The position numbers and the translations under genes are program-made. 11,356 nt of DNA from Reyranella sp. (GTDB lineage: Bacteria; Pseudomonadota; Alphaproteobacteria; Reyranellales; Reyranellaceae): positions 1-11,356 of the forward strand of contig JADHLS010000083.1 of assembly GCA_016780605.1 (NCBI GenBank), given 5' to 3'. Below, piece by piece: positions 1 through 6,551 of the stretch (within the stretch, counting starts at the first letter, position 1; every line of letters begins with the position of its first letter). The notes below the pieces were generated by a model. That model ran no database searches. It saw nothing but the letters and a program-made list of their open reading frames with translations, and had not been told where the DNA came from.

Positions 1-855
1 ATGCTGGATAAGATCCGCGAGATGGCCAAGAACGGCCAGCGCGAGGAAGCCAAGCGCCTACTCGAAGAGCTGCGCAAGATGATGGAGAACGCCACGCCGA
101 TGATGGCCCAGCCAGGCCAGCAGCGTCAGCAGGGCCAGCGCGGCCAGCAGGGCCAGGGCAATCAGCAGGGCCGCGAGATGATGAACCAGCTCGACCGCCT
201 GTCGCGACGGCAGAACCAGCTGCTGGGCGAGAGCGAGCGCGAGGGGCGTCAGCAACAGGGCCGCCAGGGTCAGCAGGGCCAGCGCCAACAGGGCCAGCAA
301 GGGCAGCAGGGTCAACAGGGACAGCAAGGCCAACAGGGCCAGCGCGGCCAGCAGGGCGACGGCCAGTGGGGCGAGCAGCAGCGCGGCCAGCAGGAAGGCC
401 TGCGTCGTCAGCTCGGCGAATTCATGAACAAGCTCGACGAGAACGGCATGGGCATGCCGGAGTCGCTGGGCCGCGCCGAACGCAACATGCGCGAGGCCGA
501 GGATGCGCTGCGCCGCGGCGATCCGCGCGAGGCCTCGCGTTCGCAGCGCCGCGCGCTCGACAACCTGCAGCAGGGCATGACCGACATGGCCGAGGCGATG
601 CGCCAGCGCGGGCCCGGCAACAACCAGGACATCGCCGAGATCGAGGAGCGCGAGCGCCGCAGCGAGGACCGCGATCCGTTGGGCCGCTCCGACGGCAATT
701 ACGGCGACGCGGTCGATACCGGTGTCGACAAGGTGCCGCTGGAGCTCGAGCGCCAGCGCAGCCGCGAGATCCTCGACGAGCTGCGCCGTCGCGCCGGCGA
801 GCAGCGCCCCAAGGACGAGCTCGACTACATCGACCGCCTGCTGAAGACCTACTGA
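1..855 (+). CDS. TIGR02302/DUF4175 family protein, C-terminal 284 residues (5' end outside window)
   Basis: This is the C-terminal part of a much larger protein. The family usually runs to about 800-900 residues with N-terminal membrane segments, so the ATG at position 1 is most likely an internal Met. Three parts are visible: a charged helical start (local residues 1-30), a Gln/Gly-rich low-complexity stretch (about 38-132) with many GQQ/GQR triplets, and an ordered helical tail. The tail carries the family's C-terminal signature: RDPLGR at 224-229, then KVPLELERQRSREILDELRR at 244-263, and a DELDYIDRLLK end. The family is known almost only from alphaproteobacteria, is predicted to be membrane-bound, and has no established function. 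The lprI-like gene starts 23 nt after the stop on the same strand, so the two may be cotranscribed. Family assignment rests on the C-terminal signature and the Q-rich region. I infer no biochemical role. Confidence 0.85.
   Translation: MLDKIREMAKNGQREEAKRLLEELRKMMENATPMMAQPGQQRQQGQRGQQGQGNQQGREMMNQLDRLSRRQNQLLGESEREGRQQQGRQGQQGQRQQGQQGQQGQQGQQGQQGQRGQQGDGQWGEQQRGQQEGLRRQLGEFMNKLDENGMGMPESLGRAERNMREAEDALRRGDPREASRSQRRALDNLQQGMTDMAEAMRQRGPGNNQDIAEIEERERRSEDRDPLGRSDGNYGDAVDTGVDKVPLELERQRSREILDELRRRAGEQRPKDELDYIDRLLKTY
259..360 (+). repeat. In-frame 9-nt tandem repeat encoding (Gly-Gln-Gln)n
   Basis: About eleven consecutive 9-nt units encode GQQ, GQR or RQG triplets at local residues 87-119 of the TIGR02302 protein. 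A shorter, more degenerate block lies at about residues 38-57 (nt 112-171). Gly codons vary between GGC, GGG, GGT and GGA and Gln codons between CAG and CAA. The array is therefore not freshly amplified at DNA level, although the amino-acid period is almost perfect. Such tracts can change length by slippage. At protein level the stretch is probably a flexible, hydrophilic spacer between helical parts. Confidence 0.75.
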
Positions 856-878
856 TCGGCGGCAGCGGGAGCCGCACC

Positions 879-1250
879 ATGCGCTTGCTCGCGGTGCTCA
901 TTGCTGCCGGGCTCCTCGCTGCGGGCTCTGCCGCTGCGCAGAGCCAGATGGAGCTGAACCAGCAGGCTGGTGCCGAGCTGCGCAAGTCGGATGAGCGCCT
1001 GAACACCGTCTACAAGGCGCTCCTTGCGAAGGTCTCCGAAGCCGGCAAAACCAAGCTGCAGACCGCCCAGCTGTCGTGGCTGCGCTTCCGCGACCAGGAA
1101 TGCGAGTTCGAGACCATGGGCACGGTGGGCGGCTCGATCCATTCCATGATGGTCGCCGGCTGCCTGACGCGCCTGACCGATCAGCGGGTCAAGGACCTCG
1201 AGGCCCAGCTGAACTGCAAGGAAGGCGACCTTTCCTGCGGCGGGCAGTAA
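879..1250 (+). CDS. LprI-like (DUF1311) small secreted protein
   Basis: The product is 123 residues. Residues 1-20 form a Sec signal peptide (basic start MR, hydrophobic core, Ala-rich end AAA just before QSQ), so the mature protein should be periplasmic. The body matches the LprI N-terminal/DUF1311 family: LRKSDERLNTVYKALL (34-49), AQLSWLRFRDQECEFE (63-78), GGSIHSMM (84-91), GCLTRLTDQRVKDLE (94-108). The family's founding members inhibit lysozyme, but most homologues are untested, so a cell-wall protective role is only an inference. Most relatives carry a Cys-containing N-terminal block. Here the N-terminal block (QMELNQQAGAEL) has no Cys. The four Cys are C75, C95, C113 and C120, with two in a C-terminal extension. 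The ATG is preceded by GGGAG at 867-871, seven nt away, which supports this start. It sits 23 nt behind the TIGR02302 gene. Confidence 0.82.
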   Translation: MRLLAVLIAAGLLAAGSAAAQSQMELNQQAGAELRKSDERLNTVYKALLAKVSEAGKTKLQTAQLSWLRFRDQECEFETMGTVGGSIHSMMVAGCLTRLTDQRVKDLEAQLNCKEGDLSCGGQ

Positions 1251-1309
1251 GGGAGCGCGGGCCTCCGGCCCGCTCATGATCATGATGCGGGCCAGAGGCC
1301 CGCGCTCCC
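1251..1309. repeat. Composite palindrome (REP/BIME-like) between convergent genes
   Basis: Two 23-nt arms (1251-1273 and 1287-1309) are reverse complements with one mismatch. The 13-nt centre contains a perfect 12-nt palindrome (1274-1285). Each arm is also a hairpin by itself, with a GCGGGCC/GGCCCGC 7-bp stem and a 3-nt loop, so the element can fold as two side-by-side hairpins or one very long one. It begins directly after the stop codon of the lprI-like gene and ends directly before the hpt stop codon. There is no clear T-run on either side. A bidirectional transcription stop or mRNA 3'-end protector is inferred from position. A related element lies at 9273-9347. Confidence 0.85.
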
Positions 1310-1849
1310 TTAAGACGACTTTTCCACCACCCCGATATACGGCAGGCCGCGGAAGCGGTGCGCCCAGTCCAGGCCGTAGCCGACCAAAAATTCGTCGCCG
1401 CACTGGAAGCCCACGAAGTCGGCTTCGAGCTTGGTCTTCCGCTTGCCCGGCTTGTCGAGCAGGGTGCAGATCGAGACGTGCTTGGCGCCGCGCTCCAGCA
1501 GGAGATTGCGTGCGAAGCTCAGCGTCAGCCCTGACTCCAGGATATCGTCGACCAGCAGCACCTCGCGCTCGCGCACGTCGTCGATGATGTCGCGCAGCAC
1601 GCGCACGCGGCCGCTGGTCTCGGTGCCGGTGCCGTAGCTCGACAGCGTGACGAAATCCATCGCCCAGTCGGCGCCGGCCCGGCTCAGCGCGCGGATGAGG
1701 TCGGCGGCGAACACGAAGCTGCCTTTCAGGACCGAGACCACCAGGGTATCGGCCGGCAGCTTGGCGGCAAGCTCGCCCGCCATGACATCGACGCGCGCGG
1801 CGATCTGGGCGGCGGAGAAACGGACGGTGACGGTGGGACGGCCGGGCAT
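1310..1849 (-). CDS. hpt: Hypoxanthine phosphoribosyltransferase
   Basis: This 179-residue protein, the usual length for the enzyme, transfers the phosphoribosyl group of PRPP to hypoxanthine (and usually guanine) in cytoplasmic purine salvage. The family landmarks are in order: VLKGSFVFAADL (40-51), the flexible-loop motif SSYGTGT (70-76), the PRPP-binding loop VLLVDDILESGLTL (97-110) with its two acidic residues D101 and D102, and the base-binding LLDKPGKRK (130-138) followed by DFVGF and VGYGLDW (156-162). The PRPP loop reads ESGLT where the common form is DTGLT; the acidic pair and the Gly are kept, so it should be active. The ATG has no strong Shine-Dalgarno. The zinc-ribbon gene ends 42 nt upstream on the same strand, so the two may form an operon. 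The 3' end abuts a long palindrome. Confidence 0.93.
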   Translation of the reverse strand: MPGRPTVTVRFSAAQIAARVDVMAGELAAKLPADTLVVSVLKGSFVFAADLIRALSRAGADWAMDFVTLSSYGTGTETSGRVRVLRDIIDDVREREVLLVDDILESGLTLSFARNLLLERGAKHVSICTLLDKPGKRKTKLEADFVGFQCGDEFLVGYGLDWAHRFRGLPYIGVVEKSS

Positions 1850-1891
1850 GGAGGGCTCGCTGGTCGACGGTCGGGACTATGGATGTCGATA

Positions 1892-2275
1892 CTATCGCCC
1901 GAAAACCGTGCGCAAGCCGTCCGTGGAGAGGACCACGCGCCATTCGGCGGGCATCGCTTCCCGGATGTCGTCGCGCAAGGCGTACACGGCGATGCCAAGC
2001 ACGACCACCAACACGGCCACGGCGCCGGCCGCCCAGCGCCACCAATGGGTCTTGGTGGCGGGTGTTGCGAGCGCCGGCAGCCCCGAATTGTAGCTGGGCG
2101 GGCGGATCACGAAATCCGGCACCGGGCGCGGCGGCGGTACTACCGCCGCGGGCGCGATCGGCCGTTCACGCCAGCGATGGCTGCAGCGCACGCACTGGAC
2201 GGTGCGTCCGGACGGGCCGATCGCCATCGGATCGACGGCGTAACGCGCGCCGCAATTGGGACAGGTGACCTGCAT
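1892..2275 (-). CDS. MJ0042-type zinc-ribbon protein with one transmembrane helix
   Basis: The product is 127 residues. The N-terminus is a zinc ribbon of the MJ0042 type: MQVTCPNCGARYAVDP opens with C5/C8, and C28/C31 (VQCVRCSHRW) close the four-Cys site. A Pro-rich linker follows (about 40-75), then one hydrophobic helix (about 82-100) and a short C-terminal segment with EWRVVLS. The likely layout is a cytoplasmic zinc ribbon tethered to the inner membrane. Similar short proteins are widespread in alphaproteobacteria and have no established function. The ATG at 2275 was chosen because the zinc ribbon starts right at it; the frame stays open upstream but encodes no domain there. It is divergent from plsC and upstream of hpt. 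I recall this gene type often lying near ftsE, ftsX and plsC in related genomes. Here ftsEX is absent. Confidence 0.85.
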   Translation of the reverse strand: MQVTCPNCGARYAVDPMAIGPSGRTVQCVRCSHRWRERPIAPAAVVPPPRPVPDFVIRPPSYNSGLPALATPATKTHWWRWAAGAVAVLVVVLGIAVYALRDDIREAMPAEWRVVLSTDGLRTVFGR

Positions 2276-2344
2276 GGTTGGCGAGGAATTCCCCTTTAAG
2301 GGGTGCTTGCGGCCGGACATTAGGCCACTAAAACTGGCCTTACA
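2276..2344. promoter_or_regulatory. Divergent zinc-ribbon/plsC promoter region with two inverted repeats
   Basis: This 69-bp region must hold the start signals for both genes. It contains a CCCCTTTAAGGGG near-palindrome at 2291-2303 and a perfect AGGCCA-N7-TGGCCT inverted repeat at 2322-2340. A weak sigma-70-like candidate for plsC is TTGCGG (2307-2312), 16 nt, TAAAAC (2329-2334). It would start transcription only a few nt before the plsC ATG, which has no visible Shine-Dalgarno. The second repeat overlaps that -10. An operator function is inferred from geometry only. Confidence 0.35.
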
Positions 2345-3073
2345 ATGCTCGGCCTCCGACTGCGTTCGCTGCTCTTCAATGTCGGCTGGTACGTCGGGAC
2401 CGCGATCATTGCCATCGTCGGCATGCCCATCCTCCTGCTGCCGCGACGCGCCGTAGTCGCGTGGGCAGATTTCTGGATCGACTTCTGTCTGTGGTGGGTC
2501 AAGGTTACCTGTCGCATCACGCATCGCGTACGCGGCTTCGAGAAGCTGCCGCGCGGCCCCGTGATCATCGCCGCCAAGCACCAGTCGTCGTGGGAGACGC
2601 TTGCCTTCCATCGCCTGTTTCCCGATGCCGCGACGGTGTTGAAACGCGAGCTGATCTTCATCCCCGTGGTCGGCTGGGCGATGGCGCGCGCCGGCAACAT
2701 CGCCGTCGAGCGCGGCGACGGGTCGAAGGCGCTACGCAGCCTGCTGCGCCAGTCCAAGGGAGCGCTAGCCGAGGGCCGCTCGATCCTGATCTATCCCGAG
2801 GGTACCCGCACGCCGGTCGGGTCGAGCCGGCCGTACCACGCCGGCACCGCGGCGCTCTATCGCCAGCTTGGCGTGCCGGTGGTGCCGGTGGCCCTGAACT
2901 CGGGCCTATTCTGGGGACGGCGCAAGTTCGTCAAACGGCCGGGGGTCATCGACGTGGAGGTCCTCGATCCCATTCCGGCCGGGCTCGATCGCAAGACCTT
3001 CATGAACACCCTGCGGGAGCGCATCGAAGAGGCCACCAAGCGGTTGGTCGACGATGCCCAGCGCGGCATCTAG
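2345..3073 (+). CDS. plsC: 1-acyl-sn-glycerol-3-phosphate acyltransferase (PlsC family)
   Basis: This 242-residue membrane enzyme adds the second acyl chain to lysophosphatidic acid, giving phosphatidic acid for phospholipid synthesis at the inner membrane. A hydrophobic N-terminal anchor (about 8-32) precedes the catalytic domain. Block I is KHQSSWET with H79 and E84, so the motif is HX4E rather than the textbook HX4D; this variant is common in alphaproteobacterial members. The substrate-phosphate block YPEGTRTP carries E152, G153, T154 and R155. VPVVPVALNSGLFWG (about 177-191) fits the block IV Pro region. The next in-frame codons upstream of ATG 2345 reach a TAG at 2321 with no other start, so this start is secure despite the lack of a Shine-Dalgarno. 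nrdJ begins 116 nt downstream and probably has its own promoter. Confidence 0.9.
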   Translation: MLGLRLRSLLFNVGWYVGTAIIAIVGMPILLLPRRAVVAWADFWIDFCLWWVKVTCRITHRVRGFEKLPRGPVIIAAKHQSSWETLAFHRLFPDAATVLKRELIFIPVVGWAMARAGNIAVERGDGSKALRSLLRQSKGALAEGRSILIYPEGTRTPVGSSRPYHAGTAALYRQLGVPVVPVALNSGLFWGRRKFVKRPGVIDVEVLDPIPAGLDRKTFMNTLRERIEEATKRLVDDAQRGI

Positions 3074-3077
3074 GGAC

Positions 3078-3106
3078 TTGGCGTTCCCTGTATGTTCCAG
3101 TACTAT
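3078..3106 (+). promoter_or_regulatory. Candidate sigma-70-type promoter for nrdJ
   Basis: TTGGCG (3078-3083) and TACTAT (3101-3106) are separated by exactly 17 nt, each matching four of six consensus bases. It lies just after the plsC stop and would give a leader of about 75 nt before nrdJ. The leader has no recognisable cobalamin-riboswitch B12 box and no obvious NrdR box pair. Confidence 0.4.
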
Positions 3107-3189
3107 GTTCGGCCGTCTCGACCCAGTTAATGAGGCGAGCCGGGCGGAAACGCCGGAAGGTCCGGAGACTCGCGAACTGGGTTTGAACG

Positions 3190-5490
3190 ATGGAATGGGC
3201 TCCAGTTTCCCAGCGCATCTGGGACATGAAATATCGCTTCCGCGACGCCGCGGGGGATGCCGATGCCGACGTCGACGCCACCTGGTGGCGGGTGGCGCGC
3301 GCTCTGGCGGCGCCCGAGCGCGATCCGGAGCTGTGGGCGGGCCGTTTTCATGACGCCCTGCAGGGCTTCAAATTCCTGCCAGCCGGCCGGGTGATCGCGG
3401 GTGCCGGCACAGGCCGCACGGTCACCCTGTTCAACTGCTTCGTCATGGGTTCGATCCCCGACGACATGTCGGGCATCTTCGAGAACCTGCGCGAGGCCGC
3501 GCTCACCATGCAGCAGGGCGGCGGCATCGGGCACGATTTTTCGACCTTGCGCCCGCAGGGCGCACCGGTGATGGGCGTCGGCGCCGACGCCTCCGGGCCG
3601 CTGTCCTTCATGGATGTCTGGGACGCGATGTGCCGCACCATCATGAGCGCGGGTTCGCGCCGCGGCGCCATGATGGCGACCCTGCGCTGCGACCATCCCG
3701 ACATCGAAGCCTTCGTCGACGCCAAGCGCGATCCCAAGCGGCTGCGCATGTTCAACGTCTCGGTGCTGGTCACCGACGCCTTCATGAAGGCGGTGAAGGA
3801 AGACGGCGACTGGGACCTGGTGTTCGGCGGCAAGGTCTTCCGCACGGTCAAGGCCCGCGCGTTGTGGGAGCGCATCATGCGCGCCACCTACGAAGTCGCC
3901 GAGCCCGGCGTGATCTTCATCGATCGCGTCAACCGGCGGAACAATCTCCATTACTGCGAGAGCATCCAGGCCACGAACCCGTGTGGTGAGCAGCCGCTGC
4001 CCCCGTACGGCGCCTGCCTGCTCGGCTCGATCAATCTCGGCGCCCTGGTGAAGGAGCCGTTCACGCCGCGCGCGCGGCTCGACCTCGAGGCGCTGGAGCG
4101 GCTGGTGCCGCTCGCCGTGCGCATGCTCGACAACGTGATCGACGTGTCGCGCTTTCCGCTGCCGCAACAGGAGCGCGAGGCCAAGGCCAAGCGCCGCATC
4201 GGGCTCGGCGTCACGGGCCTGGCCGACGCGCTGATCTTTTGCGGTGTGCGCTATGGCTCGCCCGAGGCCGTGAAGCTCACGCGCGAATGGCTGGGCGCGG
4301 TGCAGCGGTTCTCCTATCTCGCCTCGGCCGACATCGCCGCCGAGAAGGGCAGCTTCCCGCTCTACGACCGCGCACGCTATCTCGCCGGCGAGACCATCAG
4401 CTCGCTGCCCGACGACGTGCGCTCGGCGATCGGCCGCTACGGCATCCGCAACTCGTTGCTGAACTCGATCGCACCCACCGGCACGATCTCGCTGCTGGCC
4501 GACAATGTCTCTTCCGGCATCGAGCCGGTCTTCGCCTTCAGCTTCGTGCGCCATGTCCTGCAGCCCGACGGCAGCAAGCGCGAGGAGGCGGTGGAGGATC
4601 ACGCCATGCGCGTCTGGCGCGCGCTGAAGGGCAACGAGCCGCCGCCGTCGGATGTGTTCGTCGATGCCCAGACGCTCTCGCCCGCCGATCACCTCGCGAT
4701 GCAGGCGGCCGCGCAGGACTATGTCGACAGCTCGATCTCCAAGACCATCAACCTGCCGCGCGACATCTCGTTCGAGGCCTTCAAGGGCGTCTACGAGGAG
4801 GCCTATGCGACGGGCTGCAAGGGCTGCACGACCTACCGGCCCAACGACGTCACAGGCGCCGTGCTCGAGGTCAAGCCGGCGGAGCCCAAGAGCGTGTCGC
4901 TGGTGCCGGCGGCGCGTGAAGCCGGCGTCGTCTACATCGCCCAGCCGCTCGACCGGCCGGAAGACCTGCCGGGGCGCACCTACAAGATCAAATGGCCGGG
5001 CAGCGACCATGCGATCTACATCACCATCAACGACGTGATGCAGGATGGCCGGCGGCGGCCGTTCGAGATCTTCATCAATTCCAAGAACATGGAGCACTAC
5101 GCCTGGACCGTGGCGCTGACCCGCATGATCTCGGCGGTGTTCCGCCGTGGCGGCGACGTGTCGTTCGTGGTCGAGGAGCTGAAGGCGGTGTTCGACCCGC
5201 GCGGCGGGCAATGGATGGAGGGCCGCTACGTGCCGTCGCTGCTCGCCGCCATCGGCGGCGTGATCGAGCGCCACCTTGTCGAGATCGGCTTCCTGGCGCC
5301 TGCCGACCAGCCGCGCATCACCGACGCCGTCGAGCAGCGGCTGCGCCTCGCCGCGGGCGCACGCGAGCCGGGCGAGGGCGGTGCGCCCGCAGCCGCGCTC
5401 GGCCAGTGCCCGAACTGCGGCGCCGCGGCGCTCACCCACCAGGAAGGCTGCGACGTCTGCCTGAACTGCGGCTATTCGCGTTGTGGCTAG
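3190..5490 (+). CDS. nrdJ: Class II (adenosylcobalamin-dependent) ribonucleotide reductase
   Basis: This 766-residue enzyme reduces ribonucleotides to deoxyribonucleotides using a radical from adenosylcobalamin. It needs no separate radical subunit and works with or without oxygen. The catalytic barrel starts almost at once (FLPAGR 62-67), with no N-terminal ATP-cone. Key residues are visible: C83 (FNCFVMG) and C276 (GACLLGSINL) fit the reducible Cys pair; N263-P-C265-G-E267 is the NxCxE site with the thiyl-radical Cys; PTGTISLLA is the phosphate-binding loop. The conserved C-terminal block from about 575 to 700 (RTYKIKWPGSDHAIYITIND onward) is the TSCPD-type domain, which Pseudomonas carries as the separate NrdJb chain. 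The tail has two CxxC pairs (C740/C743, C757/C760) plus C754 and C765, a zinc-ribbon-like tail probably involved in re-reducing the active site. The first residues (MEWAPVSQRIWDMKYRF) match the family start, supporting ATG 3190. The 3' end overlaps the convergent Bug gene by 4 nt. Confidence 0.95.
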   Translation: MEWAPVSQRIWDMKYRFRDAAGDADADVDATWWRVARALAAPERDPELWAGRFHDALQGFKFLPAGRVIAGAGTGRTVTLFNCFVMGSIPDDMSGIFENLREAALTMQQGGGIGHDFSTLRPQGAPVMGVGADASGPLSFMDVWDAMCRTIMSAGSRRGAMMATLRCDHPDIEAFVDAKRDPKRLRMFNVSVLVTDAFMKAVKEDGDWDLVFGGKVFRTVKARALWERIMRATYEVAEPGVIFIDRVNRRNNLHYCESIQATNPCGEQPLPPYGACLLGSINLGALVKEPFTPRARLDLEALERLVPLAVRMLDNVIDVSRFPLPQQEREAKAKRRIGLGVTGLADALIFCGVRYGSPEAVKLTREWLGAVQRFSYLASADIAAEKGSFPLYDRARYLAGETISSLPDDVRSAIGRYGIRNSLLNSIAPTGTISLLADNVSSGIEPVFAFSFVRHVLQPDGSKREEAVEDHAMRVWRALKGNEPPPSDVFVDAQTLSPADHLAMQAAAQDYVDSSISKTINLPRDISFEAFKGVYEEAYATGCKGCTTYRPNDVTGAVLEVKPAEPKSVSLVPAAREAGVVYIAQPLDRPEDLPGRTYKIKWPGSDHAIYITINDVMQDGRRRPFEIFINSKNMEHYAWTVALTRMISAVFRRGGDVSFVVEELKAVFDPRGGQWMEGRYVPSLLAAIGGVIERHLVEIGFLAPADQPRITDAVEQRLRLAAGAREPGEGGAPAAALGQCPNCGAAALTHQEGCDVCLNCGYSRCG

Positions 5491-6488
5491 CCAAGCTCGA
5501 GCTGGATGCCGGCCGCCTTGCTGACGCCGGCCCACAGCGTGGCGAAGTCGCCGACGAACTTGGTGTATTCCGCGGGCGTCATCGGCTTGTCCTCGGGGAG
5601 CAGCACGACCTCCTTGAAGCGCTCGACGACCTCGGGCGACTTGTAGGCTTTCTGCAGCTCCTCGTAGAGCCGGGCCACGACCTCGGGCGCCATGCCCTTG
5701 GGGCCGGAGATGCCGACCCAGGTCGAGGTGGTGAGCTTGGCGAAGCCCTGCTCGGCGAAGGTCGGCGCGTTGGGATACATGTCGATGCGCTTCTCCGAGC
5801 TCACCGCCAGCAGGCGTACCTTGCCGGAATTGATGTGCGGCACGTTGGTGGTGATGGGATCGAACATAGAGGGGATGACGCCCGCCAGCATGTCCTGCAG
5901 CGAGGGCGCCGAGCCCTTGTAGGGAACGTGCTTCAGCCTGATGCCGGCCTCGCTCGACAGCAGCTCGCCCATCAGATGAGTGTTGGAGCCGATGCCCGAA
6001 CTGCCGAAGGCGATCTGGTCGGGCTTGGCCTTGGCGTCGGCAATGTAGTCGGCGAGCGTCTTGTAGGGCGACTCGGCCGGCACGATCAGGACGTTGGGCG
6101 TATGGCCGATCAGGGCGACATGGGTGAAGTCGGTGACGACGTTGTAGGGCAACTTGGGATAGATGCCAGGCGCGATGCCGAGCGGCGAGGCGTGGGAGAT
6201 GACGAGCGTATAGCCGTCCGGCGCAGACTTGGCCGCAAGGTCCGAGCCGATCGTGCCGCCGGCACCGGGCTTGTTCTCCACGACCACCTGCGTGCCGAGC
6301 GCCGCCGTGAGCTTGGGTGCCAGGATGCGCGAGATCGTGTCTGCCGTGCCACCCGGCGGGAAGGTGGCGATGAGCTTGATCGGCTGCTTGGTCGGCCAAC
6401 CAGGGCTTGCCTTGGCGATGGGTCCGGCCAGCGACGAACCGAGCGTGGCGGCCGAGGCGGCAAGCATGGTACGGCGGGTAAACTTCAT
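5487..6488 (-). CDS. Bug-family (TctC-like) periplasmic substrate-binding protein
   Basis: This 333-residue protein is a Bug/TctC extracytoplasmic receptor that binds small carboxylates or similar solutes for a tripartite tricarboxylate transporter. Its signal peptide starts MKFTRRTMLAASAATLG; the RR at 5-6 before the hydrophobic core looks Tat-like, though Sec export is possible. Family landmarks follow: WPTKQPIKLIATFPPGGTAD (31-50), a VVENKPGAGGTIGSDLAAK block, DGYTLV, the GSSGIGSNTHL substrate loop, and HVPYKGSAPSLQDMLAG. AAGI near the C-terminus is also typical. The start is fixed by the Shine-Dalgarno AAGGAG (6501-6496), seven nt before ATG 6488. No TctA or TctB permease gene is nearby, as is usual for the many orphan Bug receptors, so the ligand cannot be named. 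A sigma-54-type promoter lies about 30 nt upstream. It converges on nrdJ with a 4-nt overlap and no terminator hairpin. Confidence 0.92.
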   Translation of the reverse strand: MKFTRRTMLAASAATLGSSLAGPIAKASPGWPTKQPIKLIATFPPGGTADTISRILAPKLTAALGTQVVVENKPGAGGTIGSDLAAKSAPDGYTLVISHASPLGIAPGIYPKLPYNVVTDFTHVALIGHTPNVLIVPAESPYKTLADYIADAKAKPDQIAFGSSGIGSNTHLMGELLSSEAGIRLKHVPYKGSAPSLQDMLAGVIPSMFDPITTNVPHINSGKVRLLAVSSEKRIDMYPNAPTFAEQGFAKLTTSTWVGISGPKGMAPEVVARLYEELQKAYKSPEVVERFKEVVLLPEDKPMTPAEYTKFVGDFATLWAGVSKAAGIQLELG

Positions 6489-6519
6489 TGGGGCGCTCCT
6501 TGTTTGTGCAGGGAGTGCA

Positions 6520-6534
6520 GCAATGGATGTGCCA
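6520..6534 (-). promoter_or_regulatory. Candidate sigma-54 (-24/-12) promoter for the Bug-family gene
   Basis: Read on the minus strand, 6534 to 6520 gives TGGCAC, five nt, TTGC, followed by T and preceded by C. This matches the conserved parts of the RpoN consensus (YTGGCAC-N5-TTGCW) with the exact GG-to-GC spacing. Transcription would start near 6508-6510, giving a leader of about 20 nt that includes the gene's AAGGAG site. A bacterial enhancer-binding protein would be needed; no such regulator gene is in the window, and any upstream site would fall in or beyond the divergent protease gene. Confidence 0.55.
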
Positions 6535-6551
6535 GCCGGCGTGCTTTGGCC

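Noticed and set aside
259..360. Collagen-like structural domain
   Set aside because: The Gly-X-Y period is present but contains no Pro and is nearly all Gln. A flexible low-complexity spacer is more likely.
1251..1309. CRISPR repeat or insertion-sequence end
   Set aside because: There is only a single palindromic unit at each place, with no spacers, no transposase and no target-site duplication. A REP-like element fits better.
3074..3189. Cobalamin riboswitch ahead of nrdJ
   Set aside because: The leader is short and I cannot find the conserved B12 box or a convincing long-range fold. A covariance search would decide.
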